A stretch of 64,000 nucleotides of DNA from Cristatella mucedo (Eukaryota > Bryozoa > Phylactolaemata > Cristatellidae): positions 62,001 to 126,000 of the forward strand of contig WPIO01000262.1 in NCBI GenBank assembly GCA_009760855.2, in the 5' to 3' direction. A program made the translations under genes and the position numbers. Position 1 is the first letter of the stretch. Each line of letters opens with the position of its first letter. The notes below the pieces were generated by a model. It had not been told where the DNA came from. It worked only from the letters and a program-made list of their open reading frames with translations, and did not search any database. Positions 1 through 11,950 of this stretch are shown here, in pieces.

Positions 1-112
1 GGTGGGCACAGGCAGCCGCAAAATGTGTTCGTAATTCTAAGAGAGACTAAGGAGTCGAACTCAGAATGCTCAGGTAGTTTGGATTCGCCAGGAGATTGGT
101 CTGCTGCCGAAA

Positions 113-250
113 ATGGTTTTGCCCACTGGTTAAGGTGCTCGCCTCGACCAAGGTCTGGCCGAGGTCGTGGGCTCAGCCCCGTCGCATATGTGAAGCATCT
201 ACGCAGAGAGTAAGTTCTTTCAAGGCGCTATACAAATGAATTATATTATT
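113..250 (+). mobile_element. SINE-1 copy (tRNA-derived)
   Basis: A tRNA-like head (A-box-like CCCACTGGTTAAGG, B-box-like GGGCTCAGCCCC) is followed by a short body and a tail GGCGCTATACAAATGAATTA. The same order is seen in the copies at 18,965, 20,757 and 62,440. The 5' half of the tail stem is mutated here. Confidence 0.75.
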
Positions 251-481
251 ATCTAGGAACGCATTGGCGGTTCGGTGGTCAAGATCAACCCCTATAATGA
301 GTAGGGTTAGCTGGGTAGTTACGTAGGGGCTCGTGCACACGGTGGCTGTGTGACAAAAGCGATCCCCCCAAGCGAGTGGTGGTGATGACGACCGCGGCTG
401 TATTGTATCACAAGCAAGCAACGTAAGCGAGCGAGTGCAGTAGCAGTCGTGAAAGTAGGTCCGGAGCACGACGAGAAAAAC

Positions 482-556
482 GCAAGTGAGAGAGAGTGAG
501 AGAGAAGGAGAAAGAGGGAGGAAGAGAGGAGAGAAAGAGAGAGAGAGAGAGAGAGA
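482..556. repeat. GA-rich simple repeat
   Basis: Low-complexity GAGA tract with interruptions. It generates long spurious open frames on the opposite strand. Confidence 0.9.
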
Positions 557-589
557 TTGAGAGTGATTGGTCCTTAGGCATTTGGGCAT

Positions 590-725
590 AATGCCTTTCT
601 TTGCAGGAAATGTAAAGTGCCTAGAAAGAGATATTAGTATTCTAGCCAAGACAGAATAAAGGAGCTTGTTATATCTTTGCAAGCCACTGTGTGAGACAGT
701 TACTAATCTTAGATTGGGATCAGTG
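590..725. mobile_element. LINE-A tail fragment joined to LINE-B fragment
   Basis: 590-636 matches the forward LINE-A 3' end (TTTGCAGGAAATGTAAAGTGCCTAG), cut before the hairpin closes. 640-725 matches LINE-B in minus orientation (GCCACTGTGTGAGACAGTTACTAATC region). Both pieces are short and degenerate. Confidence 0.6.
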
Positions 726-823
726 GCATTAGATATTCTGGGATCAAGCTATGGCTAGTGGGACTCTTGACTAGGCACTCCATACAACAATGACTTCGGC
801 TTTACGAATTGCTACTCTAGCAT

Positions 824-925
824 CTACTGAGGTTGGCCATCCACTCCTGTCGGCAAGCACATCCAGGTTCACTTTGTCACGTGCATGCTTAAATTTCCTG
901 AGTCCTTAAAAATATTCCGAGTCTG
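824..925 (+). repeat. Unclassified direct repeat, copy 1
   Basis: About 100 bp starting CTGAGGTTGGCCATCC is repeated in the same orientation at 1,697-1,800, about 70 percent identical by eye. Shared blocks include GAGGTTGGCCA, GCATGCTTA and TGAGTCC. The family is not recognised. The stretch 926-1,415 holds nothing I recognise. Confidence 0.55.
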
Positions 926-1419
926 ATTGCCATACTGTTCTTTGATGGCTGCCTTTCTCCTTAGAATTAGTGGAGAAGATTTCAAGCACCAAGCCGCTAA
1001 GACCATTTCCACGCGGTGCTTTTACCTCTAGGCATCCAAGGGGATGACACTTACGTTGCTTCAGAATAAGAGTAGCCAAAGATATTTGTCTCGCAGGTGC
1101 TTTACAGTTTTTCTCTCCTCAGAGATGACAGCTCAATGTTTTCAGATGGCTCTAGCCAAGTCTGCTGCCATAGAATTCCCTGATCCTTCGTTCAGTGCAG
1201 CTACTAGTGAGTGCTGACATTTTGGATCATGCTGTTGCTTCATCTAAAAAGGTAATATGTTTTGATTACTCCAAACATGTATTTTCATCGATTCCATCCT
1301 GTCGCGAATTCTCACTTTCCCCAGGGATGCAAGGGTATGCTGCCGATCTCTGGCACTGCTGCTTCTGGAGAGGACATGCTAATTGTTGCATGATTAAAAT
1401 AGTAAGAATTATTAAGCAT

Positions 1420-1695
1420 TCGTATTTCACCCTCAGAGAACTCAGTGTCTTTCTAGGCACTTTGCATGTGCTGCAGAAGAAGCATGGTCGAATGTATAGC
1501 TGTAGAGAGCTCAGTGACAGCAAGCATAACATCGTTAGAATTTGCATGCACAGGGTCAACTTGCAAATACGGTTGGTAGCAGCATGCCTGGTGTCAGCAT
1601 GCACAAACGCCCGAAGGACGAATCGCATTGACCCACTAGATGTTGCGATAAATAGTTGCGTTTTAGTTTGCGTTTCTTCTACTCTAGAATTTTTT
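1420..1695 (-). mobile_element. LINE-A 3' end, 5'-truncated
   Basis: Reverse-oriented LINE-A 3' region: CCCTCAGAGAACTCAGTG at 1,429 is the hairpin arm, followed by the conserved TTTGCATGCACAGGGTCAAC and CAGCATGC blocks seen in most LINE-A copies. The open frame across 1,195-1,776 is a by-product of this repeat. Confidence 0.8.
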
Positions 1696-1696
1696 G

Positions 1697-1800
1697 AGGT
1701 TGGCCAACCATGCCTACCGGCAAACACATACAGATTGGCATTTTCACATGCATGCTTACATTTCATGAGTCCCTAGAAAAGATTCGGGTTCTTGTGTTTG
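1697..1800 (+). repeat. Unclassified direct repeat, copy 2
   Basis: Partner of 824-925. It directly abuts the 5' truncation point of the LINE-A fragment, so it may be the pre-existing sequence that LINE-A inserted into. Confidence 0.5.
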
Positions 1801-2391
1801 TACTGTAATAGTAATTTCGACGTGTTATATGATGACCGCCAAGCTCCACCAAGCATCACTGACTCTTCTAACAAAGTGTTGTGCGTGTAAGTCTTTATTC
1901 AGACCATAGTATCTGATACTAACTCCCTTCTCAAGCAAGCTACATCAGTTTCAGAGCACTTTTAAATGACGGGTCATGCTGGCACAATGCTTAGCATTTA
2001 TCAATGTATATAAAGCCACTGAGAAAGCCGATACTGCTTGCAGCAAGCTGTGCAAACCCCAAGTGCATGGACACTGCATACTGCAGCCGCAGGCAGTCTG
2101 GCAGTAAAATGTTGGCTTGCAGCTTTACCGACTCCTCCCCCAGCATACCTCCCGAAAATCCAGGTGCATTTACTTGGCAATGAAGTAGTTGGCAGTAGTG
2201 GTAGTTGGCAAGAAGGAAAATCCAAAAAAGGACCAAGGTCTCGCCACAATGTTTGGAATGTAAATTGAATCTTTTGCCTGCAAAGTCTTAGCAAGCATTC
2301 ACCAGAGAGCTTGGTTGGCTTTGGAATGCTCCTCGAACTAGTAATCACTCAGCACGGGCATCTCAAAGGCCGCTGGCCTTGACCTTGCCTT

Positions 2392-2393
<2 letters not shown>
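1801..2393. other. No recognisable feature
   Basis: Nothing recognised. Short open frames at 2,038-2,268 (plus) and on the minus strand lack splice-site or domain support. The mirrored stretch in the right arm has frame-changing indels, which argues against coding. Confidence 0.6.

Positions 2394-2477
<84 letters not shown>
2394..2477. repeat. (GT)n microsatellite
   Basis: About 42 uninterrupted GT units. The mirrored (AC)n at 59,913-59,998 is slightly different in length. Confidence 0.98.
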
Positions 2478-2478
<1 letters not shown>

Positions 2479-2960
2479 CCGGAAAGTGGCCCATCGGCTC
2501 GTCGGTTTCTGCTAAGAGGCCAATGGGCTTAAGGTTCGAAAGCCAGGTTTATTGGGTTCCGGTTTTGCAGCAGACAATCCCGTGATAAACTGATGCTTTA
2601 AGGAGAATGATATACTCATCCTCTGTCACTAATGGAAGGAGCCTGTTAGATCAGACGACTGCTATTAGTTTTAGCTTGGACTGTGCCCTCCACAGACTTG
2701 TAAGCTCATTATCGGACTCGTAAGTTCATCTGTGCTCATGCTCCTATGTGTGGCTTATCGGCTTTCTTCTCGATGGTCAGCTTGCGACGGTGCTTGCATC
2801 GGTGCTACAGCATATAGGGATGTCCGCAGCTAGGGAAAGTATAGAGCTCGGTGTGCTGCTCAGCATTGAGCTCCCAGCCAGGTCACTTAAAACTCGCCAC
2901 CCGATCGGGCGCTGGCTTTCAGGTAGCTTGCTGACTTAGGTTGAATACAAGAAATCATTT
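2478..2960. other. No recognisable feature
   Basis: Unique-looking sequence between the GT microsatellite and a LINE-B copy. No open frame with domain or splice support. Confidence 0.6.
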
Positions 2961-2964
2961 TTAG

Positions 2965-3730
2965 GGTAATGTAATGTACCTCCGTCCGTTACTCCACAAA
3001 GCCATAAAAACTATGTGGGTGTCACGCATGAGAGAGTTTTTGTGTAGCTCACTCACAACCTAAGCGGCTTCGGTACACATTCGTAGCCAACAGACTTCAT
3101 CTCATGCAACAAAGACAAAGTGGGAAGCATAGCAGAGTCAGGAGAGCGGTTGAAGTAGTGAATAGCATGAAAGTAGCAGCTTAGGAACGCTGGAAAGGAT
3201 GAGCCATTGTCGGCCTCAGTTGTCGTTGCATGAGAATTGTGGAAGCAAGTTCCACTGTCTAGCACCTGCAGAGCTAAAGCTTCTGTCGCACATGGTCTTT
3301 AGGCGGAGGAATGGAACTGCTAATTTATTTTCCATACAGGACCAGAGGGCACCAGCAAGCTGAAGCTGGTGAAGCAGTTCAGCTAGGTATGGAGGAGCCC
3401 TGCTGTGGCTGGCCTTGTGAGTCAGCACAAGAACTTTGCTCTGTATCTATTGATCAACCGACAGCCATCCTAGCTCTTTTAACAAAGAAGACGCGTGCTC
3501 AAGCTTCTGGGACTTGAAAACTAGCCTTGCAGCCATTTTAATAGCCTGCTGCAGTGGCCTAGTTGCTTTCTTTCGTAGCCCAGCCAAAAGGGAAGTCCAA
3601 TTAATCTACCCGAGACAGAACTGATTAACTAGAGTTAAATTTTTTGCAAGCCACTGTGGAAGACGGCTCCTAATCTGCAGCATACGTTCGCTGTTGGCTA
3701 AGCAAGCTGGCCAGAGGTTTTCTAATTTTC
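2965..3730 (-). mobile_element. LINE-B copy, 5'-truncated
   Basis: Minus-strand LINE-B. The 3' end at 2,965 reads (in reverse) GGAGGTACATTACATT. Upstream are frames carrying the family blocks AELLHQLQ, SFSSAGARQWN and PDSAMLPT. Stops and frame shifts break the reading frame. This is the C-terminal part downstream of the RT domain only. Confidence 0.85.
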
Positions 3731-4456
<726 letters not shown>

Positions 4457-4756
4457 GGATTGAACCCGACTTCTCCTTTGCCTCACTCTTTAGGGGTTAA
4501 TTGGAATGCATTTTGGTGTTCATATATAAAATTGTTCTTGAAACATTAACAAATGAGACAATGGAGGTTCGTGAAATGATTAGGTTAATTTACTGTGCTG
4601 TGCAAAAGAATTACTGTTATTGCATAAATTAGTCAAGCCTGTCACTTTGCATAATTTTAACTAGAATATATCGGTCTCTGCTAGCCTCTACTTAGGTTCC
4701 CCTATTTAATGCTGGTTTATTCTTAAGGACATGTGTATTATATAGAAGCTATTCGG

Positions 4757-4940
4757 GGGCCGTGATGGCACACTAGGTAAGACGGTTACTTTTCACTTCC
4801 TTGGTCCCGAGGTTGTACTTTTGAATTATCAGATGGGCGATCCTTTATGCCTGCTGCAAAGCGTTGGTGATACCAGTAAAGGCTCTTCTGTCGCTGTATA
4901 ATAGAGGCTGTTCAATCAGTATTTTCTTTTACTCATTCCA
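4757..4940 (+). mobile_element. SINE-2 copy (tRNA-derived)
   Basis: Starts GCCGTGATGGCACACTAGG (A-box region), with a decayed B box around 4,820, then GGGCGATCCTTTATG, the TGGTGATACCAGTAAAGGC stem-like block, and CTGTCGCTGTATAATAGAGG at the 3' end. Same order as the canonical copy at 39,896. Confidence 0.8.
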
Positions 4941-5194
4941 AGGTCGTAATTAATGTAATTATAGAATAACGATTTCGTTTGATCTATAAATTGCACTGCT
5001 CTTTAATGAATCATAAGTGATGGCATGTCTGCTAACACCCACGCCTAATGGAAAATCACTTTTAATTCGTCTCTAATGCTGCTTAGTCGTTATTTCACCA
5101 CTCGCTAGTAGTTTTAGAACAAACGATGACGTTCGCCTTTTAACTTGACTCTTGCCATTTTGGCTGAGCTTCTTTTGAACTTCTCATTTTCGTT

Positions 5195-7090
5195 TTAGAG
5201 GCGTCGTGGAAACATTACAAGTGAGCTGCCATTTGGCGTGGTTAATACCTCATTGACCGAGCTGCAGCTGAGAGGCAATCCAGTGGTTTTACCACCAATG
5301 GAAGTTTGTGACCAAGGAATGGAAGCTATTCGGCTATACTTCTGCGATAGCACTCGGTGAAAGGTAGCTCAATGCACTGATACTATCAACATGCTTGGGG
5401 ACTCTGGAGCCGGAAAGACTAGCATCGCTCTGTCTCTACGAAATGGCCATCTAGTAACTGCTGGAAGTGACGATAGAACTCGTGTGTTAGATCAGAGCCT
5501 TGCGAATATTGATAGTCGGATCGTGAACGTGAATGACTTTGGTGGTCATGAGATTTATCAGACAGTGATTCCAATATTTTTTCCTTCAAATGGACTTTGC
5601 ATCATTGCGTTTGACATAAGTAACAATATTGATGAGCAGAAGTAGCAGGTAAAGAAGTGGCTAACGACAGTATATGCTAAATCAACAGAGATTCGAGTTA
5701 TCGTAGTTGGCACGCTTTCTGATTAACTCGAAACGAATCATCTCCAACAAGTGGCACACGATATCGATGAGTACATTCGAGGAATTCGTTCATCTGTTCA
5801 ACAAGAAATGAAGGATCACATCTGTGAACTTTCATTTCAGAATTCATCCGAAGGGGTCCGTGACTGTCTTAACCAGTCAAATGCCGACATAGCAGCTGAC
5901 ATTTTTTTCATAACGATAAGCTGCTTAAAACCTGATGACCGTGACCTGGAGGAGCTGGAATCACTCGTCGGGAAGAAACTTAAGGCTAAAGAGCTATATC
6001 CTAAATCATGGTGTCGCATTATGGAAGAAATAACAAAGCATGAGTCCCGAAACGGTCTACCATATTTGGAATGGGATCAGGTTAGAAAAACTGTGTGAAA
6101 GCCACTTGGAGAAGCCTGAGCAGGACTACGAGACACTAAAAGTCATCCTTCGTTCACTAGTCTCGAAATCACAGATTATTTGGTTAGAGAGCTCTCTTTC
6201 CCTTAAAGGCCATTCTGCTGTATCCCATCAACCCCAGCTTATAATCAGCCAGTTAAAGTTGGTTTTGCATCACGACATTCCTTTAAAACTACGAAACAGC
6301 ATGGGTGATAAGTTTTATCGCAACCATTTGCATGATTATAAGCGTCGCATTCTGGACGAATCGTTTTTGGCCACTTTGATCGAAGACAGAGAGGTTATGT
6401 TAGTCGTAAGAAATTTTATGGTTCAGTTTCGTATGATCAGCATGATGAATAAAGGATGATGGATTTTGACAAATCAACTTGAAGACAAGGCCCCTCCTTT
6501 GGTGGAGGACTGGCTAAGCAAGTCAGTCGAAGATCCACCTGTTTGTGTACAGCTCATCTTCCTGGGAAATTGCATGCCGGTTGGTTTTCTTTCAATTACC
6601 CTTGCCTAGCTAATAACTACGATATGCACAAAAAATGAAGAGTCTAGGTTCTGAAAGAGCGGAATTGTGGTGGAGCTTAATGACATCCGTACCGTAGTAA
6701 TGCTAGATGGGAGTGCCTTAAACTTGTTAGCATTTTCAAAATTTGCCAAGAAGGATGTCTGGAAAGCCCTTTGCCCATCGCTTTACCAAATCATCGAACA
6801 TGTAGCAGAGTCTTGGAAAGGCCGACCACCGAACTGCACGCTTATCTGCCCGGAATCTAGATGCTCCGAGAGCATTCAGCATTGGTAACCCCACACACGG
6901 ATGGTCAATATATTGGGATACAATCACCAAGACAATGCTATCACGGGCTGAGCTACCGTCTTCAAAAACCCTGCGTTGCACTACGTGTTCATGTAAGATA
7001 CCTGGAGTGTATATGTATCCAAACCAGCCAGGTATGGTCACTATGTGGCTATTCTCTCGATATTCTGTACGAGCCTTAAATGTTGCACAG
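5195..7090 (+). pseudogene. ROCO family (LRR-Roc-COR) pseudogene
   Basis: Order seen: the end of a leucine-rich repeat (SLTELQLRGNPVVLPP, about 5,250-5,300); a Roc GTPase with P-loop GDSGAGKTS at 5,397-5,423, a G3-like DFGGHE at 5,535 and a G4-like VVGTLSD ending at 5,723; a COR-like region to about 6,460 (YLEWDQV..., IIWLESSLSLKGH); then a C-terminal piece at 6,667-6,888 (KKDVWKALCPSLYQIIEH). In-frame stops lie at 5,358, 5,643, 5,724 and 6,096. The COR frame shifts at an A-run near 6,085, and a further break lies near 6,886. Roc-COR proteins are GTP-dependent dimers in animals, often with kinase or death domains. No kinase is visible here. The nonsense codons make an active product unlikely. 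The mirrored copy is at 55,300-57,190. Confidence 0.85.
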
Positions 7091-7099
7091 CAATGACTA

Positions 7100-7445
7100 T
7101 TTTGATTTGAATTTAGATTTTTGAAAAACCCCAAGCATGTGAATAATATGATCGTTTCTTTTGCCTTAACTTTCTTTGAATTATGCATGTATATGCTAAA
7201 GTGACCGTTTTTTTATTATATCTATCATATTGAGGTTTTATTTTGACCTGTGACCTGTGATTATTGCTGAGCTGTTAGGTGTTTACATAATATGGGTCCC
7301 CCGGTTGGCTAGCAGATGCAGATGTGTGTTAACCCTGTGGGTAAGGTGCTTGATCCTTGAGATTCATGTCGGGGGTCTGAGCTATGCAGTAGGCTATCCT
7401 CTATTGCCCTCTGCAAGCAATGGTAATAGCTATTGCGACTCTTCT
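7100..7445. other. No recognisable feature
   Basis: Sequence downstream of the ROCO relic. Nothing recognised. Confidence 0.6.
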
Positions 7446-7905
7446 TGTATCTCCGTCAGTAACTCCACAAAGTCATAAAGACCATGTGGGTGTTACGCAG
7501 GAGAGTTGTGTATAGTGCACTCACAGCCTAAGCGGCTTTCGGTACGCATTCGGTAGCCAACAGACTTTGTCTCACGCAACAAAGAGAAAGTGGGAAGCAT
7601 AGCAGAGTTAGGAGAACAGTTGAGGTAGTGAGTAGCATAGAAGTAGCAGTTCAGGACCGCTGAAAAAGATGTGCCATAGTCTGCAGTTGGAGAGTAGATG
7701 TCGTTGAGCAAGAATTGTGGAAGCGAGTTCCACAGTCTAGGACCTGCAGAGCTAAAGCTTCTGTCGCCAACTGTCTGTAAGCGGAGGAATGGGACAGCTA
7801 ATTTATTGTCCACACAGGACCTGAGGGCGCGAACAGGCTGAAACTGATGCAGCAGTTCAGCTAGGTACGAAGGAGCCAAGCCGTGGGGGACTCTTTGACT
7901 GTTTT
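7446..7905 (-). mobile_element. LINE-B 3' end, 5'-truncated, well preserved
   Basis: The frame at 7,493-7,879 (minus) reads through the LINE-B C-terminal region: AELLHQFQPVRALRSC, FLRLQTVGDRSFSSAG, then PNSAMLPTFSLLRETKS. It is nearly identical to the LINE-B insertion at 14,757-15,180, so both probably derive from a recent source. Confidence 0.88.
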
Positions 7906-9128
7906 ACAAATAGAGCTGCATAATTAGCACACATTTAACTTTAGCTGTTTTATTGAAGAAAATAATTAAGCTAGTATTTAATGAATTCAGAAGTCTCTGG
8001 CTGCCCAATTGCTCATTTTCAGGTACACTTTATATCTTCTGCCAATATGGCGAGTCTTCTGCCTGCGATAATTGTGGAGTACTTATGAAATATTAGACAT
8101 TTTTTGCACTTGAAATTGGTGCTGCAGTAATTGTATTCGTTTAATAACCTCATCATTAAGTCTTCCTAAACCTTGGAATAATTTAATCAGTCACAGACTG
8201 TGCAACCGCTTTGACAATTATTTTGTGCATCAAGTTACTGCTGTTGTAGACACTTTGAAATAAAAGCCGTCAGAACGATATGCCACAAGGAATAGAGCTA
8301 TGATCAGATTCCTTCGTTCCTAACACTGTTAATCCTGCACCTGAGTGGACATGTCTGGGTGTGACCTAGAGCTATCTCGTTGCTCGTTGAATGTGGTCTT
8401 TATCGTTGCTAGTCGGTTTTTGGGTTCATAGATGATCCAGTTCGTCCGTCCACGGTTGTTGTCATTTTCTTCTTATTCATTCGGGTAGTCCAGTTCGACC
8501 ATAAATACATGACATCATCTGAGTGAGGTGCGGCCTATAGAACAAAGCGGCCTATTTTAAAGTAATATATCCATTGTTGCCCTCCACAATGCACGTGCTC
8601 ACGTTGAGGTAACTGTTTGGCTAAAATAATCTAGAAAACGATATTGAGTAATTCATAATAAATTAGGCCCACCAGTGGCAAATTGCTGCTGATTATTTTA
8701 AACTTGTAGCTATGAGGCCGATGCTAACTTTTGCCACCACTTACAAGTTGATTTTAGTTTAAATTTACAAGTATAAGTGATTGCAATACCGACTCTCTTA
8801 GTACTGCACCTTAAGTAGTCATCAACCTGGTATTTGATGACACTCGAGAATTTCTTTCCTTGATTAGTGAGCTGGTAAAACGACTCCGAGATCGAAGGAT
8901 ACTGTGTGCGATATTTTATTTTATTTACCACACCCTTGGCAATTTATGGCTTCATCAAGCTTGTTTTTGTGGCCGAGCCAGAATCGTTCACGTGAGAAAA
9001 TGTAACACTTAATTTTTACTTTGCTGGAAAGGCCCATTATTATTGAAGAATTGTCACACAAAATCATGGTTATTCGAAAAACGTTAGGTGGTTACTCAAC
9101 TAGTAGAGGCACATAATGACTTTTTCAG
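7906..9128. other. Mostly unannotatable arm sequence
   Basis: No repeat or domain recognised. The only longer frame is on the minus strand at 8,710-8,931 (73 codons, begins MVNKIKYRTQYPS). It is conserved in the other arm with one residue change. No homology is recognised and it may be chance. Confidence 0.4.
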
Positions 9129-9244
9129 TGAAGGCTGGGTACCCACGAGTAAAGGATGTCCCAGACCGCTACAGCTCCTACTCGGGTGAGCCTTTCTGCC
9201 CTCTGCAACTCCCTGCCAAACCACCGGACTTTCCGGAAATACGC
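9129..9244 (+). CDS. Putative orphan exon
   Basis: 116 nt with a strong acceptor (GACTTTTTCAG) immediately before and a strong donor (GTATGTGAGT) immediately after. Entered in phase 2 it encodes 38 residues rich in Pro and Tyr, including YPRVKDVPDRYSSYSGEP and LPAKPPDFPEIR, and ends in phase 0. No stop lies in that frame within the exon. The family is not recognised. The mirrored copy at 53,133-53,248 keeps the exon identical while the following sequence has an indel. It could be a surviving exon of a duplicated host gene or a chance frame. Confidence 0.4.
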
Positions 9245-9574
9245 GTATGTGAGTCAGTGAATGTTTCTTGGTATAGGTCTTACGATCTGGTTAGGCAGAG
9301 TGTTTTCATGTTACTTATAGTCAGCAGCCCAAAGCTTGATATTTTGTGTTTTTGCATTCCTGATATTATACAAGCCAGTACTTTTTAGTTGCGGTTTTTC
9401 TTGCAGAGATTTCTTATAAGAACCTAAAAAGAAGTTAAGTTCTTGTGTGGTTAAATACAAAATACATCATTTAAAATCAATAATATACAGCATTTTCAGC
9501 TGTTGTGGGTAATCATTTGCATCTCCCACGGTGTTTCCAGATAGTGGTAAGTTTATTAAAGCGGCCATCGTTGA

Positions 9575-9765
9575 TGTAATGTAACGTATCTCTGTCTGTA
9601 AATCCACAAAGCCATACCGACTATGTAGGTGTTATGCCGGAGGGTTTTAAATAGCGAGCTTAAAGCTCAAGCCGCTTTCTGTGCTCATTGGGTAGCCAGC
9701 AGACTTCATCTCACACAATAACGAGAAAATGGTAAGCATAGCAGAGTCAGGAGAGCAGTTGAGGT
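9575..9765 (-). mobile_element. LINE-B 3' end
   Basis: Reverse-oriented LINE-B terminus: the end block TGTAATGTAACGTATCTCTG, then ACTCCACAAAGCC-like and GCAGACTTCATCTCACAC blocks. Only about 190 bp, heavily 5'-truncated. Confidence 0.8.
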
Positions 9766-9771
9766 AAAAAA

Positions 9772-9935
9772 AAAAGTAGCTGATTCAACAACCTCTTTTG
9801 TATAGCGACAGAAAAGTCTTTGCGGCTATCACTACCGCTAACAGTGGCAATAAAGGATTGCCAACCACAGGCTACGAACCCACGAGCTCGTGACCAAGGT
9901 CGTGAAAACCAACCGCCTTCCTAGGTAATGATCTT
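9772..9935 (-). mobile_element. SINE-2 copy, reverse orientation
   Basis: Reverse complement of SINE-2: TTGTATAGCGACAGAAAAG (3' end) through GCAATAAAGGATTGCCA to the tRNA-like head near 9,930. It abuts LINE-B through an A-run at 9,765-9,774. Confidence 0.8.
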
Positions 9936-10090
9936 CGGAAATACAACAATTCCAGCGTCATTTCCTACTTTTCCTGCCTTCTATAAATTCCTTGGACTTG
10001 AAAAATTGTTTGCAAATAAAGACCACTCATCGATCAATTCTTCTTAAATAGATGTTTCCAATCGCCACTCTTTTCTGAGCGTCTGGTTAC

Positions 10091-11950
10091 TCAATGCAGT
10101 GCAATGTATCTCCGTCTATAACTCTGCAAAGTCATAAAGACCACGTCTGTGTTACGAAGGAGAGTTTTTTATAGCGCTCTCTCAGCCTAAGCAGCTTTCA
10201 GTACGCATTCAGTACCCAACAGACTTCATCTCACGCAAGAAAGAGAGAGTGAGAAGCACAATAATAACAATGATGCACTTGATATAGTGCCCTCAGAGAA
10301 CCCAATCTCTTCCTGGGCTCTTTACATTTGCTGCAAAGGGAAACGCGATTGAATAGTAATATCACGCTTGATAAACAACATGAACAACGTTATTAACGAT
10401 GACACGCACAGGGTAAGCATGCAAATGTCGTTAGTGGAATAAAGCATAGCTGAGTCAGGAGAGCATTGGAGGTAGTCAGTAGTATGGAAGTAGCACCTCA
10501 GGACCACTGAAAAGGATAAGTCATAGTGGGCAGCAGGAGAGATATTGTCGTTGCCTAAGACTTGTGGAACTTGCGAGTTCAACAGTCTATAACCTGCAGA
10601 GCTAAAGCTTCCGTCGCCAACGGTCTGTAAGCTGAGGAATGGAGCAGCTAATTTATTGTCCACACAGGAACTGAGGGCGAGAAGAGGCTGAAACTGGTGC
10701 AGCAGCTCAGCTACGAATGGAGGAGCCAAGTCTTAGGAGGCCTTGTGAGTTAGCATTAGAACTTTGCTCTGTATCCGTTGCTTAACCGGCAGCCATCCTA
10801 GTTCTTTTAGCAAAGGAGACTCGTGGTCAAACCATTGGGACTTGAAGACTATTATTGCAGCTACATTCATTGCCATCTGCAGTGGCCTAGTTGCCTTCTT
10901 TAGTAGCGACGCCAAAAGTGTATTATAATAATTAAGCCGAGACATAACTAAGGAGCTAGTTAAATTTTTTCCAAGCCATCGTAGAAGACAGCTCCTAATG
11001 TTAAATAAGGACCGGGCGTGGTGGCTAGCTGTAGAAGCAGTCTTCTGAATGAAGCTTTTAAAATTGAGGTAGTTGTTGAAAACGACACCTAAATTTCGAG
11101 CACGTTGTGACGGTTGCACGACAGCATCAGCTATTAAAAGAGAAAAGCCTTTTAATCCAGCCACACACCAAGGGTGCCCTATGAGCAACAGTTCGTTTTA
11201 TCGTCATTTATTTTCAAGAATTTTTCCGACACCAAGGATCGAATGAGGGCAAGGCAATCATCCAGTTTATTAGTTGCCCCAGAAAAATCCAATGGTTTGA
11301 ATGACAAATGCAACTGAGTATCACCAGCATAAAAGTGATATCCAATTCCCTGGCCTTTATCATTTTTCCTAGAGGTGGAGTTTAAATGTAGAACACCAAG
11401 GGACCGAGGACGGACCCGTGAGGGATTTCACAGGTGACCCGTCTCGTAGGTGAGACCTGACCTCAGCACGACACGGATTAAAAACAATCAGACAAGTACG
11501 ATTTAAACCCTACCTGTGCCTCGTCTGCCAGACCGATCGTTACTAGCAATCGTTCAATTAGGACATCGTTTTCAACGGCGTCGAAGGCAGCTGATAGATG
11601 TAGCAGTGCTAGGGCAGTGACACTCCCGTCATCGTTTCCACATAGAATGTCATTGCTAACACGGAGATAAGCAGTTTCAGTGGAGCGCTGTCTCTTAAAC
11701 CCTGATTAAAAAATGTTTGACGTTTCATTCCTTTAAACAGTGCAACAACCTGCTTAGCGACTGCTTTTTCAAGAATCTCTGACAAGAAATGAAGAAAGGA
11801 AACTGGGCGATAGTTGGCAAGGACCTCTGTATCTAATACGGGCTTTTTAAGCATAGGTCTAACGATTGCCGATTTGAAGGACCTGGGTACAACCTCTTTT
11901 TCTAAACAAGCATTCAAAATCTTGGTTATGGCAGGGCTATTTCGCATGTA
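10091..11950 (-). mobile_element. LINE-B copy with partial RT domain, interrupted
   Basis: About 1.7 kb of LINE-B on the minus strand, split by a 183-bp LINE-A tail at 10,259-10,441. Readable blocks from 5' to 3': [13 protein letters not shown] and [18 protein letters not shown] (RT fingers, 11,609-11,947), an RT core with stops near 11,400 (a YAGD-type catalytic motif in place of YADD), then CVAGLKGF, NIRSCLLRWL and [15 protein letters not shown] (10,733-11,188). The N-terminal endonuclease is absent. Non-functional. Confidence 0.85.
10259..10441 (-). mobile_element. LINE-A tail inserted in LINE-B, with TSD
   Basis: 183-bp LINE-A 3' end (hairpin region plus ATT-rich tail). It is flanked by a 5-bp duplication AAGCA at 10,254-10,258 and 10,442-10,446, inside an otherwise continuous LINE-B. 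The same insertion is present in the other arm (51,934-52,116), so it predates the arm duplication. Confidence 0.85.

Noticed and set aside
173-682. 169-codon minus-strand frame
   Set aside because: Runs through a GA microsatellite and SINE/LINE scraps. Ser/Leu low complexity.
1195-1776. 193-codon open frame conserved in both arms (also 60,622-61,203)
   Set aside because: It overlaps a reversed LINE-A 3' end and an unclassified repeat. Conservation is explained by the near-identity of the arms.
6736-7188. 150-codon minus-strand frame opposite the ROCO C-terminus
   Set aside because: Antisense shadow of a region with recognisable ROCO-type residues on the plus strand.
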